Shown here in pieces: positions 1 through 10,340 of a DNA stretch of 64,000 nt. The position numbers were made by a program, and so were the translations under genes. Below the pieces are notes generated by a model, which was not told where the DNA came from, searched no databases, and saw nothing but the letters and a program-made list of their open reading frames with translations. Every line of letters starts with the position of its first letter. Positions within the stretch are counted from its first letter, which is position 1. This DNA comes from Cheilinus undulatus. Taxonomy: Eukaryota > Chordata > Actinopteri > Labriformes > Labridae. The stretch lies in NCBI RefSeq assembly GCF_018320785.1, contig NC_054886.1, positions 36,230,520-36,294,519 on the forward strand, read 5' to 3'.

Positions 1-184
1 TGTCACACAGTAGGAAGCAGGAAGCATTTCACTCACCTGTGGGTCTGGTTGGAACACCTGCATTCAGTAATGAAGGCCCTTTTCTATTCCAGCATGACTG
101 TGGCCCAGAGACCAGAGAAGGACTAGAAAGATCTGGTTTGAGGAGTTCAGAGTCCTGACCTCATAAATGCTAATGCAAGAACAT

Positions 185-676
185 TCATTAAAAAGGATTT
201 TATTTCATCTGCAGAAAAGTCGATAAACAATAAAAAACGTTTTTATGGTAGATTTAACTTTAATCTGAAAGAATGAAAATAAAGAGACAAAACCAAAAAA
301 TACTATAAAGTTAGAGCCAGAACCACATCAAGAAAAGCCCCAGAACAGGACCCAGACTTAAGATCTTCAGTCATGTTAACCACGAGAGAGAGAGAGAGAC
401 CGGTCTGGAGACCAGTCCATCCAAGTTCACCAAACTTTACAAAAGTATTCATGGAAATAGACAATGTGGAGAAGTCCTCCTGCATTTTTAACCTATTTAA
501 ATCAAAAACTACCCAGGACTGGGACTTTGGGACTAATACTGGGACTCTAGGACTAGTACTGGGACTCTAGGGCTAGTACTGGGACTCCAGGACTAGTACT
601 GGGACTCTAGGGCTAGTACTGGGACTCTAGGACCAGTACTGGGACTCTAGGACCAGTACTGGGACTCATGGCGCTC
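185..676 (-). other. ift46: ift46 3' untranslated region with poly(A) signal
   Basis: This is the sequence following the ift46 stop codon on the minus strand. A canonical AATAAA hexamer reads on the minus strand at 199-204, about 475 nt past the stop, so the transcript probably ends near 180-190. The 3' UTR begins directly with a 20-bp tandem repeat (519-668). The end point is inferred from the hexamer only. Confidence 0.55.
519..668. repeat. 20-bp tandem repeat in the ift46 3' UTR
   Basis: Seven to eight copies of a 20-bp unit of the form gggactctaggactagtact, alternating ggactagt, ggctagt and ggaccagt variants. The array stops about 10 bp from the ift46 stop codon and would be transcribed into the mRNA 3' UTR. 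Confidence 0.9.
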
Positions 677-3600
677 TCATGCTCTCCGTGTGAAGTGCTG
701 CGAGTCTCTGAACTCCAGGTAAAGGCTGAAGAGCAGGTGCAGGCTCTGGATCCTGGATCCGTGGACGGGGATGTCGAGCAGGCTGCAGATGATGTCGGCG
801 TACTGGGCCGCGCTGCAGCTGAGGCGGGCCGGGGGCAGCTGCAGGCGGCCCAGCAGCTCCTCCAGCTCCGGCGGCCACTCCTGCATCAGGCTGTCGATGT
901 CCGGCATGGCCCGGCCGTACTGCACGCTGGCCGGAGGTTTGGAGTGGTGCAGGGCGCTGATGCTCTCCACCCAGCTGTCCACCACCCGAGGGTTGGACTG
1001 GGGGCTCGCCACGCTCGTCACCTTCTGCATCTGAGGGCGGGGAGAGAGGGGGGTCAGAGACAGTTTATACAGTCTATGAAGATATGTGCTGAGCTATCAG
1101 GTAGTAAACCTGAATGCTCTGTGACAGAATGAGGGAGAAAAGCTGTTAAAGAGGCTCCGCTAGCCTCTTAGCTAAAGGCTAACTCACCCTCATTCATCCT
1201 CAGCAGCAGTGGCTTCATTAAAACATGAGCTAGGAGGCTAGCCGTGCCTCTTTAACAGCTTTTCTCCCCCATGTTGAAACAGTAAATGAATAACTCCTAA
1301 ACTCAGGAGAAGAGGAGACCAGTGAGGCTGCAGGGATCAGCTAGCTAGCCCACACAGCCCAGACCTGAGTGTAAAGCAGTGTTACTCAACCCAAGAGCCA
1401 AACTGTTGAAAAATTAATTTACAAGAGCTACAATCTAAGTGGTGGACAGCGGCAAAAAGGGTTAAAGTGGCATTAAAAATGAGTTAAGGTGGTCAAAAAG
1501 CAGCAAACACTGGGAGAAAAGTGGCAAAAATGTGGAGGAAAAGTGGAAAAAAAGGGTGAGAAGTGGGACAAAATGAGTTACAGGTGGCAAAAAAGGTCCA
1601 AAAGTGGCAAACACGGGGGGGGAGAAGTGGCAAACACGGGGGGAAAAGTGGCAAAAATGTGGAGGAAAAGTGGAAAACACGGGTGAGAAGTGGGACAAAA
1701 TGAGTTACAGGTGGCAAAAAAGGTCCAAAAGTGGCAAACACGGGGGGGAAGAGTGGCAAACACGGGGGGAAAAGTGGCAAAAATGTGGAGAAAATGGGCA
1801 CAACAAGGGTGAGAAGTGGGACAAAATGAGTTACAGGTGGCAAAAAAGGTCCAAAAGTGGCAAACACGGGGGGGAAAAGTGGCAAACACGGGGGGAAAAG
1901 TGGCAAAAATGTGGAGGAAAAGTGGAAAAAAAGGGTGAGAAGGGGGACAAAATGAGTTACAGGTGGCAAAAAAGGTCCAAAAGTGGCAAACACGGGGGGG
2001 AAAGTGGCAAACACGGGGGGAAAAGTGGCAGAAATTGGAAGAAAATGTGGCAAAAACGGCAAAAAATGAGTGGAAGGTGAAGAAAAAGAAAATGTGCAAA
2101 AATTAGCAAAAAGGTGAGAAAATGGGAAATAGGTGGCACTTAATTGAAAAAGGTGGCTTACATGGGTGAAAAGTGGCAAAAAAAGGGGATTAAAGGGTAA
2201 AAAAAAAAGCATAAAAGCAGAGAAAAAGTGTCATAAACGTAAATAATGCTTTAAATCCCGACACACAGAGCCTCACGTGGGTCCAGAGCCACGCGTTGAC
2301 GATCACTTGTGTAAAGTGTAAACGAAGCATCAGGTGTGATATGGTGTAAAGGGTAAACCGGGTCAGAAGGATCAGGTGTGAGATGGTCTATAGTATAAAC
2401 CGGGTCAGAAGGATCAGGTGTGAGGTGGTGTAAAGTGTAAACCGGGTCAGAAGGATCAGGTGTGATATGGTGTAAAGGGTAAACCGGGTCAGAAGGATCA
2501 GGTGTGATATGGTCTAAAGGGTAAACCGGGTCAGAAGGATCAGGTGTGAGATGGTCTATAGTATAAACCGGGTCAGAAGGATCAGGTGTGATATGGTGTA
2601 AAGGGTAAACCAGGTCAGAAGGATCAGGTGTGAGATGGTCTATAGTATAAACCTGGTCAGAAGGATCAGGTGTGAGGTGGTGTAAAGTGTAAACCGGGTC
2701 AGAAGGATCAGGTGTGATATGGTGTAAAGGGTAAACCGGGTCAGAAGGATCAGGTGTGATATGGTGTAAAGGGTAAACCGGGTCAGAAGGATCAGGTGTG
2801 AGGTGGTGTAAAGTGTAAACCGGGTCAGAAGGATCAGGTGTGAGATGGTCTATAGTATAAACCGGGTCAGAAGGATCAGGTGTGAGGTGGTGTAAAGTGT
2901 AAACCGGGTCAGAAGGATCAGGTGTGAGATGGTCTAAAGTGTAAACCGGGTCAGAAGGATCAGGTGTGAGATGGTCTATAGTATAAACCGGGTCAGAAGG
3001 ATCAGGTGTGATATGGTCTATGGTATAAACCGGGTCAGAAGGATCAGGTGTGATATGGTCTAAAGTGTAAACCGGGTCAGAAAGATCAGGTGTGATATGG
3101 TCTAAAGTGTAAACCGGGTCAGAAAGATCAGGTGTGATATGGTCTAAAGTGTAAACCGGGTCAGAAAGATCAGGTGTGATATGGTCTAAAGTGTAAACCG
3201 GGTCAGAAAGATCAGGTGTGATATGGTCTAAAGTGTAAACCGGGTCAGAAGGATCAGGTGTGAGGTGGTCTAAAGTGTAAATCGGGTCAGAAAGATCAGG
3301 TGTGATATGGTCTAAAGTGTAAACCGGGTCAGAAGGATCAGGTGTGAAATGGTCTAAAGTGTAAACCGGGTCAGAAAGATCAGGTGTGATATGGTCTAAA
3401 GTGTAAACCGGGTCAGAAAGATCAGGTGTGATATGGTCTAAAGTGTAAACCGGGTCAGAAGGATCAGGTGTGAAATGGTCTAAAGTGTAAACCGGGTCAG
3501 AAAGATCAGGTGTGACATGGTTCAGTGAGGACTCCTACCTCTGGCGCTCCGTGCTGCTTGCTCTCCTCTGACAGCCACAGTGACAGCACCGTCGGCTCCG

Positions 3601-6600
3601 ACTGCTTCACGCTGGGCTCGTCCAGAACCAGCAGACCCAGGCTGTCCTCTTTACCGTCGGGCCGTGGAACCTGAACGCAAATCCAGTTAAAGCTGAGTTC
3701 AGGACTCATCTACCAGTCTCATTTCCTCTAGGAGTCAGACAGTAGCATCAGCCTCTGCTCAAACACGTCTACAGGTCTATTCTGAAGGTCTGACTGTGAG
3801 TCAGAACCATCAGCCTCAGCTCTGACAGACAGGAAGTGATGTTTTTTACCTTGAGGAAGGCGTCGATGTCTCCCACAGCGGGGATGAAGTCAGGGATGAA
3901 GGGCTTGAGGCTGTGCTCCAGCTCGATGTTCTGAGGGCTGTATCTGTAGGTGAGATCAGATTGATCCTGTCAGAGGTTAGAGTTCACCTGAGCACAGGTA
4001 GAATGGGACCCTGTCATCTGTGTTTCTAGTGCTGCATTCACTCTGAATACCAGGACAGGTAACTACGCTCTGAGGTGAAGAGGTGAGGAACACCTGGTCT
4101 GTCCGGACGTCCCGCTAAAGGAGGACTATCAGTCTAAAGCGCATGGGAAATAAAAGCATCACCTGACTGCACACGCTCAGTGCGTCCTCACCGTATGTTG
4201 TATTGACTGCACAAGCTCAGTGCGTCCTCACCGTATGATGTATTGACTGCACACGCTCAGTGCGTCCTCACCGTATGATGTATTGACTGCACACGCTCAG
4301 TGCGTCCTCACCGTATGATGTATTGACTGCACACGCTCAGTGCGTCCTCACCGTATGATGTATTGACTGCACACGCTCAGTGCGTCCTCACCGTATGATG
4401 TATTGACTGCACACGCTCAGTGCGTCCTCACCGTATGATGTACTGGAACAGCTCTTTGATGTCTGTGCTGACAGGCAGGTTGGCGTAGTCCGCCGCATCG
4501 TACGCCCCCTCTGGAGCGCCGCTGGGCTCGTCATCATCGTCGTCATCAGAGTCGTCCTCCTCTTCGTCAGAGTCTTCGTCTTCCTCCTCCTCTTCTTCGT
4601 GTGGACTGGCCCCGGACGGCCCCCTGCCGGCCTCGCCGGCCCTCTGAGCCTCGTCCTCCAGCTGGTCGATGCCGCTGTTGGCTGACATTCGGCCACGCCC
4701 CCTCCTGCTTCTCCTGGACAACGACTGAAAGATAGAGCAATGGTTAGGCTGCCTCCCATCATCAGCGTCTGTAAAAAAGAGAGCGACCACGGACGTTTCT
4801 GCTGATGTCGGCGGTTTACAATAAATAAGTCAGATAAAGAGTCTGTTCTCAGGACAAGACCAGGGGAAGACCTGATAGAATCAGAGTCAGGGAGGACCGG
4901 GTCTGGTACCTGTCTGTGTCTCACCTGTCCTCTCTCACCTGTCCTTTCTCACCTGTCTGTGTCTCACCTGTCCACTCTCACCTGTCCTCTCTCACCTGTC
5001 CTCTCTCACCTGTCCTCTCTCACCTGTCTGTGTCTCACCTGTCTGTGTCTCACCTGTCCTCTCTCACCTGTCTGTGTCTCACCTGTCCTTTCTCACCTGT
5101 CTGTGTCTCACCTGTCCTTTCTCACCTGTCTGTGTCTCACCTGTCCTCTCTCACCTGTCTGTGTCTCACCTGTCCTCTCTCATCTGTCTGTGTCTCACCT
5201 GTCCTCACTCACCTGTCTTTGTCTCACCTGTCTGTGTCTCACCTGTCCTTTCTCACCTGTCCTCTCTCACATGTCCTCTCTCACCTGTCTGTGTCTCACC
5301 TGTCCTCACTCACCTGTCTTTGTCTCACCTGTCTGTGTCTCACCTGTCCTCTCTCACCTGTCCTCACTCACCTGTCCTCTCTCACCTGTCCTCTCTCACC
5401 TGTCTGTGTCTCTCCTGTCTTTGTCGCACCTGTCTGTGTCTCACCTGTCCTTTCTCACCTGTCCTCTCTCACCTGTCTGTGTCTCTCCTGTCCTTTCTCA
5501 CCTGTCCTCTCTCACCTGTCTGTGTCTCACCTGTCTGTGTCTCACCTGTCCTTTCTCACCTGTCTGTGTCTCACCTGTCCTTTCTCACCTGTCTGTGTCT
5601 CACCTGTCTGTGTCTCACCTGTCCTCTCTCAACTGTCCTTTCTCACCTGTCTGTGTCTCACCTGTCCTCTCTCAACTGTCCTTTCTCACCTGTCTGTGTC
5701 TCACCTGTCCTCTCTCACCTGTCTGTGTCTCACCTGTCCTCACTCACCTGTCTGTGTCTCACCTGTCTGTGTCTCACCTGTCCTTTCTCACCTGTCTGTG
5801 TCTCACATGTCTGTGTCTCACCTGTCCTTTCTCACCTGTCCTCTCTCACCTGTCCTCTCTCACCTGTCCTTTCTCACCTGTCCTCACTCACCTGTCTTTG
5901 TCTCACCTGTCTGTGTCTCACCTGTCCTTTCTCACCTGTCCTCACTCACCTGTCCTCTCTCACCTGTCCTCTCTCACCTGTCTGTGTCTCTCCTGTTTTT
6001 GTCGCACCTGTCTGTGTCTCACCTGTCTGTGTCTCACCTGTCCTTTCTCACCTGTCCTCTCTCACCTGTCTGTGTCTCTCCTGTCTTTGTCTCACCTGTC
6101 TGTGTCTCACCTGTCCTTTCTCACCTGTCCTCTCTCATCTGTCCTCTCTCACCTGTCCTCTCTCACCTGTCTGTGTCTCTCCTGTCTTTGTCTCACCTGT
6201 CCTTTCTCACCTGTCCTCTCTCACCTGTCTGTGTCTCACCTGTCCTTTCTCACCTGTCCTCTCTCACCTGTCTGTGTCTCTCCTGTCTTTGTCTCACCTG
6301 TCTGTGTCTCACCTGTCCTTTCTCACCTGTCCTCTCTCACCTGTCTGTGTCTCACCTGTCTGTGTCTCACCTGTCCTCACTCACCTGTCTTTGTCTCACC
6401 TGTCTGTGTCTCACCTGTCCTCACTCACCTGTCTTTGTCTCACCTGTCTGTGTCTCACCTGTCCTCTCTCACCTGTCTTTGTCTCACCTGTCTGTGTCTC
6501 ACCTGTCCTCTCTCACCTGTCTTTGTCTCACCTGTCTGTGTCTCACCTGTCCTTTCTCACCTGTCCTCTCTCACCTGTCTGTGTCTCTCCTGTCTTTGTC

Positions 6601-7746
6601 TCACCTGTCTGTATCTCACCTGTCCTTTCTCACCTGTCCTCTCTCACCTGTCTGTGTCTCTCCTGTCTTTGTCTCACCTGTCTTTGTCTCACCTGTCCTT
6701 TCTCACCTGTCTGTGTCTCACCTGTCTTTGTCTCACCTGTCCTTTCTCACCTGTCCTCTCTCACCTGTCTGTGTCTCACCTGTCCTTTCTCACCTGTCCT
6801 CTCTCACCTGTCTGTGTCTCTCCTGTCTTTGTCTCACCTGTCTGTGTCTCACCTGTCCTTTCTCACCTGTCCTCTCTCACCTGTCCTCTCTCACCTGTCT
6901 GTGTCTCTCCTGTCTTTGTCTCACCTGTCTGTGTCTCACCTGTCCTTTCTCACCTGTCCTTTCTCACCTGTCCTCTCTCACCTGTCTGTGTCTCTCCTGT
7001 CTTTGTCTCACCTGTCTGTGTCTCACCTGTCCTTTCTCACCTGTCCTCTCTCACCTGTCTGTGTCTCTCCTGTCTTTGTCTCACCTGTCTGTGTCTCACC
7101 TGTCCTTTCTCACCTGTCCTTTCTCACCTGTCCTCTCTCACCTGTCCTCTCTCACCTGTCTTTGTCTCACCTGTCTGTGTCTCACCTGTCCTTTCTCACC
7201 TGTCCTTTCTCACCTGTCCTCTCTCACCTGTCCTCTCTCACCTGTCTTTGTCTCACCTGTCTGTGTCTCACCTGTCCTTTCTCACCTGTCCTCTCTCACC
7301 TGTCCTCTCTCACCTGTCTTTGTCTCACCTGTCTGTGTCTCACCTGTCCTCTCTCACCTGTCCTCTCTCACCTGTCTTTGTCTCACCTGTCTGTGTCTCA
7401 CCTGTCCTCTCTCACCTGTCTTTGTCTCACCTGTCTGTGTCTCACCTGTCCTTTCTCACCTGTCCTCTCTAACCTGTCCTCTCTCACCTGTCTTTGTCTC
7501 ACCTGTCTGTGTCTCACCTGTCCTTTCTCACCTGTCCTCTCTCACCTGTCTTTGTCTCACCTGTCTGTGTCTCACCTGTCCTTTCTCACCTGTCCTCTCT
7601 CACCTGTCCTCTCTCACCTGTCTGTGGCTGCCTGGTTCCGGGCTATAGACACTCGTCACCTCCTCGGGGTCGTTGACCTCCACCTCCTCGTCGTAGGGCT
7701 GGTTCTTCAGTAGGTTTGTGGTTTTACCTCGGTCACTCCGCTCCAT
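677..7746 (-). CDS. ift46: IFT46, intraflagellar transport protein 46 (IFT-B complex), five coding exons
   Basis: IFT46 is a subunit of the IFT-B train that carries cargo such as outer dynein arms into cilia. Coding exons read on the minus strand: 7746-7618 (43 codons), 4724-4432, 3943-3850, 3670-3539 and 1030-677 including TGA. They total 999 nt, or 333 residues, plus stop. All introns are GT-AG and the phases join cleanly (0, 2, 0, 0). The N-terminus (MERSDRGKTTNLLKNQPYDE) resembles fish IFT46 as I recall it. Residues about 86-109 are almost entirely Asp/Glu, as in vertebrate orthologues. The conserved part then follows: EGAYDAADYANLPVS, IKELFQYI, LKPFIPDFIPAVGDIDAFLK, VPRPDGK, LGLLVLDEPSVKQS, TVLSLWLSEESKQH, MPDIDSLMQEW and SRIQSLHLLFSLY. 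Length is slightly above the human protein (about 304). The start ATG was chosen because it gives the fish-type N-terminus; an in-frame ATG 13 codons upstream is not supported. Introns 1, 2 and 4 are filled with tandem arrays. Confidence 0.97.
1384..2220. repeat. Transposon fragment with expanded ~126-bp tandem repeat (ift46 intron 4)
   Basis: The left edge (gtgttactcaaccc, then gagccaaactgttgaaaa) matches the element copies at 30369 and, inverted, at 32991-34020. The interior is low-complexity (gtggcaaaaatg, gtggcaaacacgg). It is amplified into about four copies of a 126-127 bp unit; the landmark gagttacaggtggcaaa starts at 1575, 1702, 1828 and 1954. Long reading frames on both strands here are by-products of the repeat. 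Confidence 0.8.
2305..3518. repeat. 42-bp minisatellite in ift46 intron 4
   Basis: About 28 copies of a 42-bp unit containing aaaccgggtcagaaggatca followed by ggtgtgatatggtctaaag. Variants (ggatca or agatca; gtctaaagtg, gtgtaaaggg or gtctatagta) are interspersed on the left. They become more uniform (agatca, gtctaaagtg) from about 3060 to 3500, which suggests recent local amplification toward exon 4. The array ends about 20 bp from the exon 4 donor. Confidence 0.93.
4161..4440. repeat. 40-bp tandem repeat, seven copies, spanning the exon 2 donor of ift46
   Basis: Exact 40-bp periodicity (units begin at 4161, 4201, 4241, 4281, 4321, 4361 and 4401). Each unit contains tgcgtcctcaccgtatgatg. On the minus strand this reads CATCATACG|GTGAGGACGCA, the last nine coding bases of exon 2 plus its 5' splice site. 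The rightmost copy is the genuine exon end (4432). Confidence 0.95.
4915..7620. repeat. 14/15-bp minisatellite filling ift46 intron 1
   Basis: About 185 units built from interspersed variants: cacctgtcctctct, cacctgtcctttct (14 bp), cacctgtctgtgtct and cacctgtctttgtct (15 bp), with rare cactcac and gtcgcac types. On the minus strand nearly every unit reads gacaggtgaga, a consensus 5' splice site. The array directly abuts the exon 1 donor at 7617. Three overlapping plus-strand frames stay open for about 2.6 kb, but only because the repeat lacks stop codons. Confidence 0.97.
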
Positions 7747-8170
7747 GGACCGATAACGGACTACCGAGAGGACGAGCTCACCCACCGGGCCGTTAAACTC
7801 CCGTTAGAAGAGTCCTAATACCGAATCAAACCCCGGTCTGATCACATTAACCGACAACCGTTTACTTTAGCTCAGACGGCTAACGTTAGCCTCTTAGCAT
7901 CAAACTGCTAACGACTACCGGAAACACCGGAGAGTTTAACAAATAAGACAGACAGAGAGATGATCGAGTCTAAAACACCTACAGAAACACCGAATATCTC
8001 TGAATGTTTTGATTCCGTTACATCCGGTTAACGTCGACCAGAGATGGACGCTAACAGCTAACAGCTAGTCGCTGCTTCTGTATCCTAGCAACGGGTAACT
8101 TCTTCCTCTGTGTTGGCGGACCGGAAACCAACATTTATAAGGGTGCATACCGCCATCTACTGGACCGGAA
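7747..8170 (-). promoter_or_regulatory. ift46: ift46 5' flank / promoter
   Basis: Non-repetitive DNA upstream of the ift46 start. It is relatively CpG-containing, with several ccgga (ETS-like) sites and no TATA box, as expected for a broadly expressed ciliary gene. It includes the X-box at 8080-8092. The transcription start cannot be placed from sequence alone. Confidence 0.55.
8080..8092. promoter_or_regulatory. RFX X-box motif
   Basis: GTATCCTAGCAAC: a GTNNCC half site, one spacer base, and a perfect RGCAAC half site. This is the imperfect palindrome bound by RFX factors at ciliary gene promoters. It lies about 335 bp upstream of the ift46 ATG, in the only non-repetitive flank. Confidence 0.6.
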
Positions 8171-8525
8171 GGTTAAACATAATTCATTTATGAAGCTTAA
8201 ATGAGTTTCAAACCTTTTCATCATTAATAAACCGCCATTATCTGCGAATAGAAATACAATCATAATTATTCCATTTTTAAATTAAATAAAAGAATATTAA
8301 AATACATGATTTAGTTAAATATTCTTAAATGGAAGAAGTGTGGACCATCCAGGACTCTTCCAGGAGCTGGTCGCCTAAAAGGACCTTAGAGAGACCAAGA
8401 ACCTGATGGTCCCTCTGACTGAGCTCCAGAGATCCTGGAGGAGATGGAGAACGTTCTAGAAGGAGAACCATCACTGCAGCCCTCGCTGGTCTGGACTTTA
8501 TGGAGGAGAGATGAAGACTCTAGAT

Positions 8526-9420
8526 CAGGGGGGTCAGACTCAGTCACACGGGGGCCGGATTCTGGATACAGGTCTAACCTGAGGGCCTAACAGGATCATG
8601 ATAAATCCTTTAGAAATTCAGAAAAAGTAGAAATGATCCGTTTAAAGGCTCAAATCTGAGATAAAAATTCAAACTTATTAGTTCAAAAAATAGAAAAACA
8701 TTGTTTTTGAAGGGCAAATATATGAGGAGAAAGTTGAAATCATAAGTTTGATAGGTCAAAAATATGAGATCAAATTTGAAATCATGAGTTCAAAAGTCAA
8801 AATATGACTTAAAATTTTAAAATGTGACTCTGATTGGTCCAAATATTGGATTAGAAATCCAAACATTAGGAGTTGAAAATGACGAAATATGAGCTAGAAT
8901 TCAAAATGATGACTTAAAAAGTTAAAATATGATTTAAATTGAGAATTGGGAGTGTAAAAGTCAAAGTATGATGTAAAAAGTAAAAACTATTCAAAATATC
9001 AAAATATGAAAAATTGAAATTATGTGTTTAAAAGTCAAAATATGGGACTAAAAAGCTAAAGTAAAGAGTTAAAAATATTACTTAAAATCTAAAACTGGGA
9101 ATCTTAAAGTTAGAAATGTGACATAGAAAGTCCAAATCCTGAGGTGAAAAGGTCAAAATATGACTTAAAATTAAAAATTGTGAATCTAAAAGATAAAAAT
9201 GTGACATATAAAGTCCAAATCCTGAGGTGAAAAGGTCAAAATATGACTTAAAATTAAAAATTGTAAATCTAAAAGACAAAAATGTGACATATAAAGTCCA
9301 AATTCTGAGGTGAAAAGGTCAAAGCATGAAATGAAAAGTGAAATCATAAGTTCGAGTCGTAATCTTTAGAAGCAAAATTGAAAATATGAACTAAACACAA
9401 ATTATTCAGATTTTAGTTTC
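8526..9420. mobile_element. Decayed non-autonomous DNA transposon-like element with AT-rich interior
   Basis: The left edge (ggggggtcagactcagtcac, then gggggccggatt and gagggcctaacagg) resembles termini of fish non-autonomous hAT-like elements. The interior is a degenerate run of aaaatatgacttaaaa and aaagtcaaaatatgag motifs. It includes a locally clearer repeat at about 9090-9310 (gtgacatataaagtccaaat, then cctgaggtgaaaaggtcaaa). No right terminus could be placed with certainty. Confidence 0.5.
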
Positions 9421-9504
9421 TTAACAAGGATATTTTAAATAACCAAGTTGAAGTGTACTTTATTATACTGGAGGAAATCTGCAGACCTCCCACTGGTGAG
9501 TCAG

Positions 9505-9600
9505 TTATAATACAAATATGATTCAATTCAATACAATTTAAAAACTTTATTTGTCCCCGGGGGCAATTAAAGGCACACAGAGCAGCAAATAAACAGAGTT
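9505..9600. mobile_element. Short retroelement-like 3' tail fragment
   Basis: gattcaattcaatacaattt followed by actttatttgtccccggggg resembles the tail of common fish SINE/LINE copies. No body of such an element is seen; this is a fragment at best. Confidence 0.3.
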
Positions 9601-9769
9601 TGACAGCCGTGCTCTAGAGGAAAACACACAGAAAGCCTGCCTATAGTTTGAGCTTTCATGTGGATGTTTCTTAAGTGCAAACATCAAACTGAGAGAATAT
9701 TTAACCAATATTAACTTTCATACGTGTCAGTGAGAAACACCATGAGGAAAACACTGAGATTAAGGCTCA

Positions 9770-10340
9770 TTAAAACCATCAGGATGTTGTTTTAATGAGC
9801 TTTAGAGAGGCGACAGTATCAGACTGAAGACTCTCTCTCCTCTGGAGGTCATTACTCATGTCCGCTCTCTCGCTCCTCAGTGACGTCAATGCTGATTGGC
9901 TGAAGCAGTCTGGGGTGAAAGCAGCCTGTTGCCCGGTGATGGTCAGCAGCCGTGTGAGAAGTTTCAGTGAAGCAGCGAGGTGACGTTTCTGCAGCATGGA
10001 GAACAACAGCAGAGAAATCATTAACGTGGAGATATTCAGACTACAGGATAATCAAACACAGGCTAGGCTCAGGTCCCCTAAAGGTCAACAGAGGTCAGAT
10101 TATTAATGCTAATCTCAGAGACTGTTCATGACTCTGTTTTCCTTCAAAGGATTCCAGTCCTGCAGAACTAAAGGTGTGTCTGGTATGACTACACACCAGC
10201 CTGATGAACCTGTTTGTCAGGAGGGTTAGGTCCCGCCTCAGCTCCACCTCTGTCAGGTTGTAGTCTCTGGATCAGCTGTCCTCTGTCGACCAATCAGGTG
10301 ATGAGTGAGCATGTGGACAGGCCAGAGGGCAACCAAGAAG
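9770..10340. promoter_or_regulatory. Non-repetitive island with CRE and inverted CCAAT
   Basis: A palindromic CRE (TGACGTCA, 9881-9888) is followed within 10 bp by attggctg (inverted CCAAT). This is one of the few unique stretches between arrays. No coding exon is evident: the 80-codon minus-strand frame here has no recognisable motif. It may be a regulatory element or chance. Confidence 0.3.

Noticed and set aside
668-1132. 154-codon plus-strand frame over ift46 exon 5
   Set aside because: It is the antisense shadow of a well-supported exon.
1493-2212. 239-codon minus-strand and 158-codon plus-strand frames in ift46 intron 4
   Set aside because: They are by-products of the 126-bp tandem repeat and are open on both strands.
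4388-4924. 178-codon minus-strand frame overlapping ift46 exon 2
   Set aside because: It is out of frame with the conserved IFT46 protein, and the acidic DDDDDE run is read in a shifted frame.
4916-7713. Three overlapping plus-strand frames of 837-910 codons (Ser/Leu/Cys/Pro-rich repeats)
   Set aside because: They exist in all three frames because the 14/15-bp repeat lacks stops. They lie inside the ift46 intron on the opposite strand and have no domain.
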